Of a DNA stretch of 64,000 nt, positions 59,857 through 64,000 are shown in pieces. The stretch spans positions 45,564,454 to 45,628,453 of the forward strand of contig JAPWDM010000005.1 of assembly GCA_035578155.1 (NCBI GenBank). The letters are read 5' to 3'. Each line of letters begins with the position of its first letter. Position 1 is the stretch's first letter. The translations under genes and the position numbers were made by a program. Source of the stretch: Brachynemurus nebulosus. Its lineage: Eukaryota; Arthropoda; Insecta; Neuroptera; Myrmeleontidae. The notes under the pieces are model-generated. The model was not told the DNA's origin. It saw nothing but the letters and a program-made list of their open reading frames with translations, and made no database searches.

Positions 59857-60310
59857 AGAATTTCCAGAATGGAATTCAGCTATTACAGCCACTGTCATGA
59901 CGCGACTTGAGTCTGGGACTATGGCAAAAATTTATTTTGAGGTCCCTAGAAACCGAAAATAATATTCACTAATATATATATATATATATATATATACTCG
60001 CACGATAACTTTCGAATGAAATGTCCTATTTTTACGAAATTTGGTGAAAATGTTGGAAATTCGTTAGTCAGACACGTCTGATGCCGTAAGCATGTTTTTT
60101 TGAGCATTTTTCGTGAAAAAAATTTCTTTTTGCTAAAATTTCCCCAATTTCAAAAATTTTTGAAACATTTTTTTACACCATTAGAAAGAGGAGAAAAATC
60201 AGATAAAAAAGATTTTAAACCATCATTGTGTATAAACTGGTTACCGAGAAAAACTAATTTTTATAATCGGAAACTCGCTATGTTATGCAGGATGCTGCGA
60301 CAGGGGTATT
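59857..60310 (+). mobile_element. (TA)n-centred repeat, full-length copy
   Basis: Starts AGAATTTCCAGAATGG, with AGCTATTACAGCCACTGTC and the GGACTATGGC blocks, and a short TA tract at 59972-59996. Then follow CGCACGATAACTTTCG, the ACGAAATTTGGTGAAAATG block and the 3' end CTCGCTATGTTATGCAGGAT, then GCTGCGACAGGGGTATT. It is about 454 bp, equal in architecture to 53022-53487. Confidence 0.85.
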
Positions 60311-61310
60311 TATTCAATAGACTCATTATGTACGTATATTGACATCCAAATCAATGAATATCTCCTGATCTACTGGAGTTAGTGGCATAAAACCAGACGT
60401 ATAATAATTCTATATATGGGGCATTAGGACCACATTACAAACTATTTCCATTATTTCAAAGGCAAAATCTTTTTTTTTTATGAATCACGTGATTTACTGG
60501 AAATTTGAATTTTTTTTGAAAACTTCTTGAGAGTATGCCTCATATTTTCCGCCGTTCAAGTGTCTACGATAAGAATTTTTTGAGTCTATCTATGTCTAAA
60601 CATGCGACATAACATACTTTCCAACTTCCACCATCATAATTTTTTAACAACAAATCCTGATAGTGAAAATTGTTGATACCAATTCGTAATAAACACAATT
60701 ATTTACGTGTATACAACGAAATAAGAACAAAGACATCTGTAGGTCAACAAGACAGTCTGAAATATAAAAAAAATTTAAAAAATAGTTAGGTATGCATTAA
60801 AATATTTACAAAATGTAAAGAATTGATTAAAACAAAAAATAAAAAATAACAATATACATATTATTTTAATTAATTATAATGAGAATTCAATAAAAAATTA
60901 AACGTTATTAAGTGCTGTTTAATACAAAATAATTAATTTTTATGTCCATATTTGTTGCATTTGCTCGTTTGGTCGCAAGGCGCACTCACCGGACAGATGT
61001 GCTTGCTTATGTATTCGTCTTTAATATAATTTTAAGTGAATCATTCAATAGAGCAAACAAGAGCAAGTAAGTAAATAAAGACAAGGTGTCCTGCGTGTAT
61101 GTTAAATAATTTTTTTTATCACTTTCATTTGAGTTTCGAAAAATGGAATAATAATTATTTTTTTTTAATTACTATTTAACGATCCAAATATAGGTACTAT
61201 TTAAAAGTTTAATTTGAACAAACATTTGAAAAAACTGTATCCCGATTAGGTACTATAAAGTTTTGGAGTAAAAACTGCCATCATCAGTTGCAAGAAAACA
61301 CTAGAAATGA
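60311..61310. other. no recognisable feature
   Basis: AT-rich. No repeat shared with the window except generic words. Confidence 0.5.
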
Positions 61311-61579
61311 CTAGCTGTACCCGCGACGTCGTTCGCACATAAAATCAATGAGAAGCAAAACGTATGTTAGATGTTGACCCAGGTAATAAGTTATCATCAC
61401 ACCAAATTCCATTAAAATCCATCCAGTAGTTTTTGCGTGATGTATGAACAGACAGACAAAAATTTTTAAAATCGCTGTTTTGATATCTACATTGATAACT
61501 ATTTACAGTACAAGTACATTTTTCAAAAAATATTCCATGTACAGAAACGGTCTCCTTACAGTTTTATTATATGTATAGA
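61311..61579 (-). mobile_element. Helitron-like non-autonomous element
   Basis: On the minus strand it starts TCTATACATATAATAAAACT after A and ends GTCGCGGGTACAGCTAG before T. The interior has CTACTGGATGGATTTTAATG, GAATTTGGTGTGATGATAAC and CTTATTACCTGGGTCAACAT as in 19911-20354. It is 269 bp. A|TC...CTAG|T agrees with Helitron insertion. Confidence 0.75.
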
Positions 61580-61618
61580 TATTATAACTTGATGAATACA
61601 ATCGTTTTTCACGATTAA

Positions 61619-62443
61619 GGGGGACCACTAGTGTGACATTTTGAAAAAATTGGAAAATTTCTTTTTGCAAATTTCGATAGTCTATAGCTTTAAAAATGAC
61701 ATACTAAAATTTCAAGTGCATATCTCAAATAGTTTTTGAGTTACAGCCATCTGAAGAGCGAATTCTGATTTTCATTGTTAACTTTGAGGTATTGAGAAAT
61801 GTATGAAGTTTGATAATTCGGGAGTTTCTGGACGTGATTGCCAGTCACGTTGTGGAGCAGCCAGACCCTGGCACATTTAAACAACTCATCTAGTTTTACT
61901 ATGACCGTTATAGTGAGTACATCGTAAATAATTTTAGTAAAAATTCTCAGTGATTAAAACTAAAAGGTAAGGTAAAGAAAAACTACATTTTGCTGCAGTT
62001 ATAACGCGAAAACAAATCATCCGATCGATTTGATTCTTATTTCAGCTTCTTTTATATATGTTTCTTCGTGCCATGAACCTCCAGTTTTCCGATCGAATAA
62101 AAAATATAATTTTTGCAGACCAAAAACATCAAATTTTCGCTCCTCAAATTTAAAAACTCCACCATTTTGTTAAATTTCAACTTTTTTTTCCAATTGAGGT
62201 TCATGGCACGGACAATACCTTCTAGTTTAATAGGCTTTTTGGTTTTTTTGGTTTCTTGGAGCCTTGGGGATCGCGAATAACTCACTGAGTTTTCAATTTT
62301 TTAGTCCCAAAATTTTATCATGAGTTTATTATACATATATCAATGAATATATCCCTAAAATATTAAAACATTCCATACAGTAGTTTTCTTTAAAAAATTC
62401 CCAAAAATCAGCTTTTTTCAGGCGGTCACACTAGTGGTCCCCC
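61619..62443. mobile_element. TTAA-flanked element, 825 bp
   Basis: TTAA lies at 61615-61618 and 62444-62447. Termini are GGGGGACCACTAGTGTGAC and the exact complement, 19 bp. The interior has a long-range inverted pair CGTGCCATGAACCTC (62069) / GAGGTTCATGGCACG (about 62196). No transposase is present. Like 26940-27788 it combines TTAA with a G-run terminus, so the two may use the same transposase. Confidence 0.87.
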
Positions 62444-62652
62444 TTAAATATATGTTGTATCCCCAACACTCCCGCCATAACTACCGTTCAGTTATGTTTG
62501 CTACTTCGCTAAATCTATAAAATCATTGCCAATGAAAATAACTGCTAGTCGATAACTGCTAGTCGATAAATCAGAAGTCTGAAGTATTAACAATTTTTAA
62601 ATTAAGGCGTTACATCACTTTGAAAAAAAAAAAAAACAATTTTTTCCTTTTT

Positions 62653-63330
62653 AACGAATTTTTGAATCGAAGAATCAGCTATTACAGCCACTTTCATTAC
62701 GCGACTTGAGTCCGGCACTATGACAGAAATTTGTTTTGAGGTCCCCAGAATTCATAAAAAAGGTTTTTAAACCATTATTCTATATAAACTGGTTACCGAG
62801 AAAAATTAATTTTTTATTACTCATGCGGGAGAAGTACTAACTTGGCGCACACATTTCTGTACGCAAAATAGCTGTTTGCCCACTGTACCCTTCCCACATA
62901 CTTTTTTACGTGCGGAAAGTAACTTTCCACTCGCAAATTGGCAATAAAACACGCAAAGCCACCTCTTGATTTTTCATTTAATAAATATTTCATAATTATT
63001 TCTATAGAAACCACCAACAAAGTAATTTAAACAATAATTAATTCCAAAAAAAAAGACGAATACACTTAAAAATATTATTTTAAAAAGTAATAAAAATGTC
63101 AAAAATAGTGATAATAATAGAAAAAAGTATGTGAAATTCGTAATAAAAAATAGTATGTGCAACTCATGCGGGATTGTCGATTGCCCACTCAAGCGAATAA
63201 GCGTACTCACTACGTTCGTGCGCTCAACTTCACTTTCGTGGGCAATCGACAATTTCCCGCACTATTGCACAATATACTATTTATAAACGGAAATTCGCTA
63301 TATTATGCAGAATGCTGCGACAGGGGTATC
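62653..63330 (+). mobile_element. (TA)n-centred repeat copy with internal insertion
   Basis: Starts AACGAATTTTTGAATCG, has the AGCTATTACAGCCACTTTC and GTCCGGCACTATGACAG blocks, then jumps to AAACTGGTTACCGAGAAAAA. It is interrupted from about 62815 to 63280 and resumes at GGAAATTCGCTATATTATGC to end in CAGGGGTATC. No TA tract remains. The interruption contains an inverted pair TGCGGGATTGTCGATTGCCC / GGGCAATCGACAATTTCCCG. Confidence 0.7.
63160..63265. repeat. inverted repeat inside the interruption
   Basis: The arms ATGCGGGATTGTCGATTGCC and GGCAATCGACAATTTCCCGC, about 24 bp each with one offset, are separated by about 50 bp containing AGCGAATAAGCGTACTCAC. A degenerate ACTCATGCGGGAGAAGTAC lies at 62819, so the interruption may be an element with this terminus. 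Confidence 0.6.
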
Positions 63331-64000
63331 TTTTATTGGCTTCAATTATACATTTACATCTCTAGAATGACACTCGAAAGGAATTATGAGAAAGCGTCTG
63401 TGTTCGCGCCATACCATGAATCCCAGTGTACCACAGACACTATAAAAAGTCTTGTTTTGATTGGGTTATTCGTTACGGAGCAAAAGGCTTGATATAAATG
63501 AACTTTTTCATGTTAACTGATTCGCAAATAGTTTTTAGCAATAGTTTCAATACTTTTCATTGATTTTGAACAAATTGTGTGTTAAATCGTAACTGATTTT
63601 TAAAAGTAGGCGTGGATATTTCATATATACATTTCATAAATTTAATAATGAATACTTATAAACCGAACCAAATATTTGTTGAATAAAATTAATTTCGTTT
63701 TAAAAATAAACATTCTGATTAACATTTTTTATTCATTTCTATACGTCTACCAATTTCTGAATAACATAGCCGCAAATATTATATACATAAGTATATTATT
63801 GTATAAGCTTTGAAATAATACAATTTCTCATTACAATACATTATAATAGATTAAATTCTAACTATAACTAACCAAATACTTACTCATTTATTATGCAAAT
63901 ACAAATTACAAATTATAAAATTAAAAAAAAAAAAAATTAAATACATTTATTTTAGCTAGGTCATTAAGACAGAGGCGCGGAGTCATAGGACGGGTCATTT
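63331..64000. other. no recognisable feature
   Basis: AT-rich to the window end. The plus-strand open stretch ending at 63492 begins within the repeat copy and has no family resemblance. Confidence 0.5.

Overview
This window reads as gene-poor, strongly AT-rich (by eye) arthropod nuclear DNA, most likely insect. The evidence is a Jockey-type reverse transcriptase relic, TTAA-flanked piggyBac-type elements, several hAT elements with 8-bp target duplications, Helitron-like A|TC...CTAG|T insertions, and small dispersed repeats of a kind I associate with insect genomes. I cannot name the species. I find no host protein-coding gene with a recognisable domain. The only protein-like sequences are transposon relics: a Jockey RT fragment (33952-34683), a LINE ORF2 C-terminus (23889-24165), two hAT dimerisation-domain tails (37170-37463 and 58565-58765) and a possible hAT N-terminus (57839-57931).

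Layout. 1-5100 holds a TIR element joined to an inverted copy of itself, giving a ~1.39 kb inverted repeat with a 39-bp loop, bracketed by a 24-bp direct repeat. 5727-6429 is a hAT MITE with a perfect 8-bp duplication. 11913-15896 holds a TTAA-flanked element split by a 2.6-kb block of a recurring '(TA)n-centred' repeat. 16328-17136 is a piggyBac MITE. 19396-21732 is a large non-autonomous hAT carrying a Helitron-like insert and a hairpin element. 23600-24501 is a TIR element that contains a LINE tail with its (ATT)n. 24606-24760 is a TTAA-flanked MITE. 25359-25964 has two copies of a tRNA-Thr-headed SINE with an unusually hairpin-rich body. 26940-27788 is the uninterrupted relative of the 12421-15896 element. 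28454-30236 is a hAT element with a piggyBac MITE nested inside.

The second half continues the pattern: a TIR element with TGAAAGGGAC iterons (31588-32523), a piggyBac half fused to the Jockey RT (33767-34683), TA-flanked MITEs (35419-35648, 51084-52254, 54939-55145), a zf-MYM-type hAT remnant (36884-37638), fold-backs (37799-38055, 51794-51940), a fourth piggyBac copy (43754-44674), a long TIR element with degenerate 160-bp repeats (45333-47709), a hAT nested in a hAT (57658-58975), more (TA)n-centred repeats (53022-53487, 59005-60310, 62653-63330), and a TTAA element abutting a Helitron-like element (61311-62443).

Nothing here acts as a pathway. The window is a stratified transposon graveyard, and its information lies in insertion order, element boundaries and repeated motifs. 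Calls on boundaries come from terminal repeats and target duplications read directly. Family names beyond that are inference.
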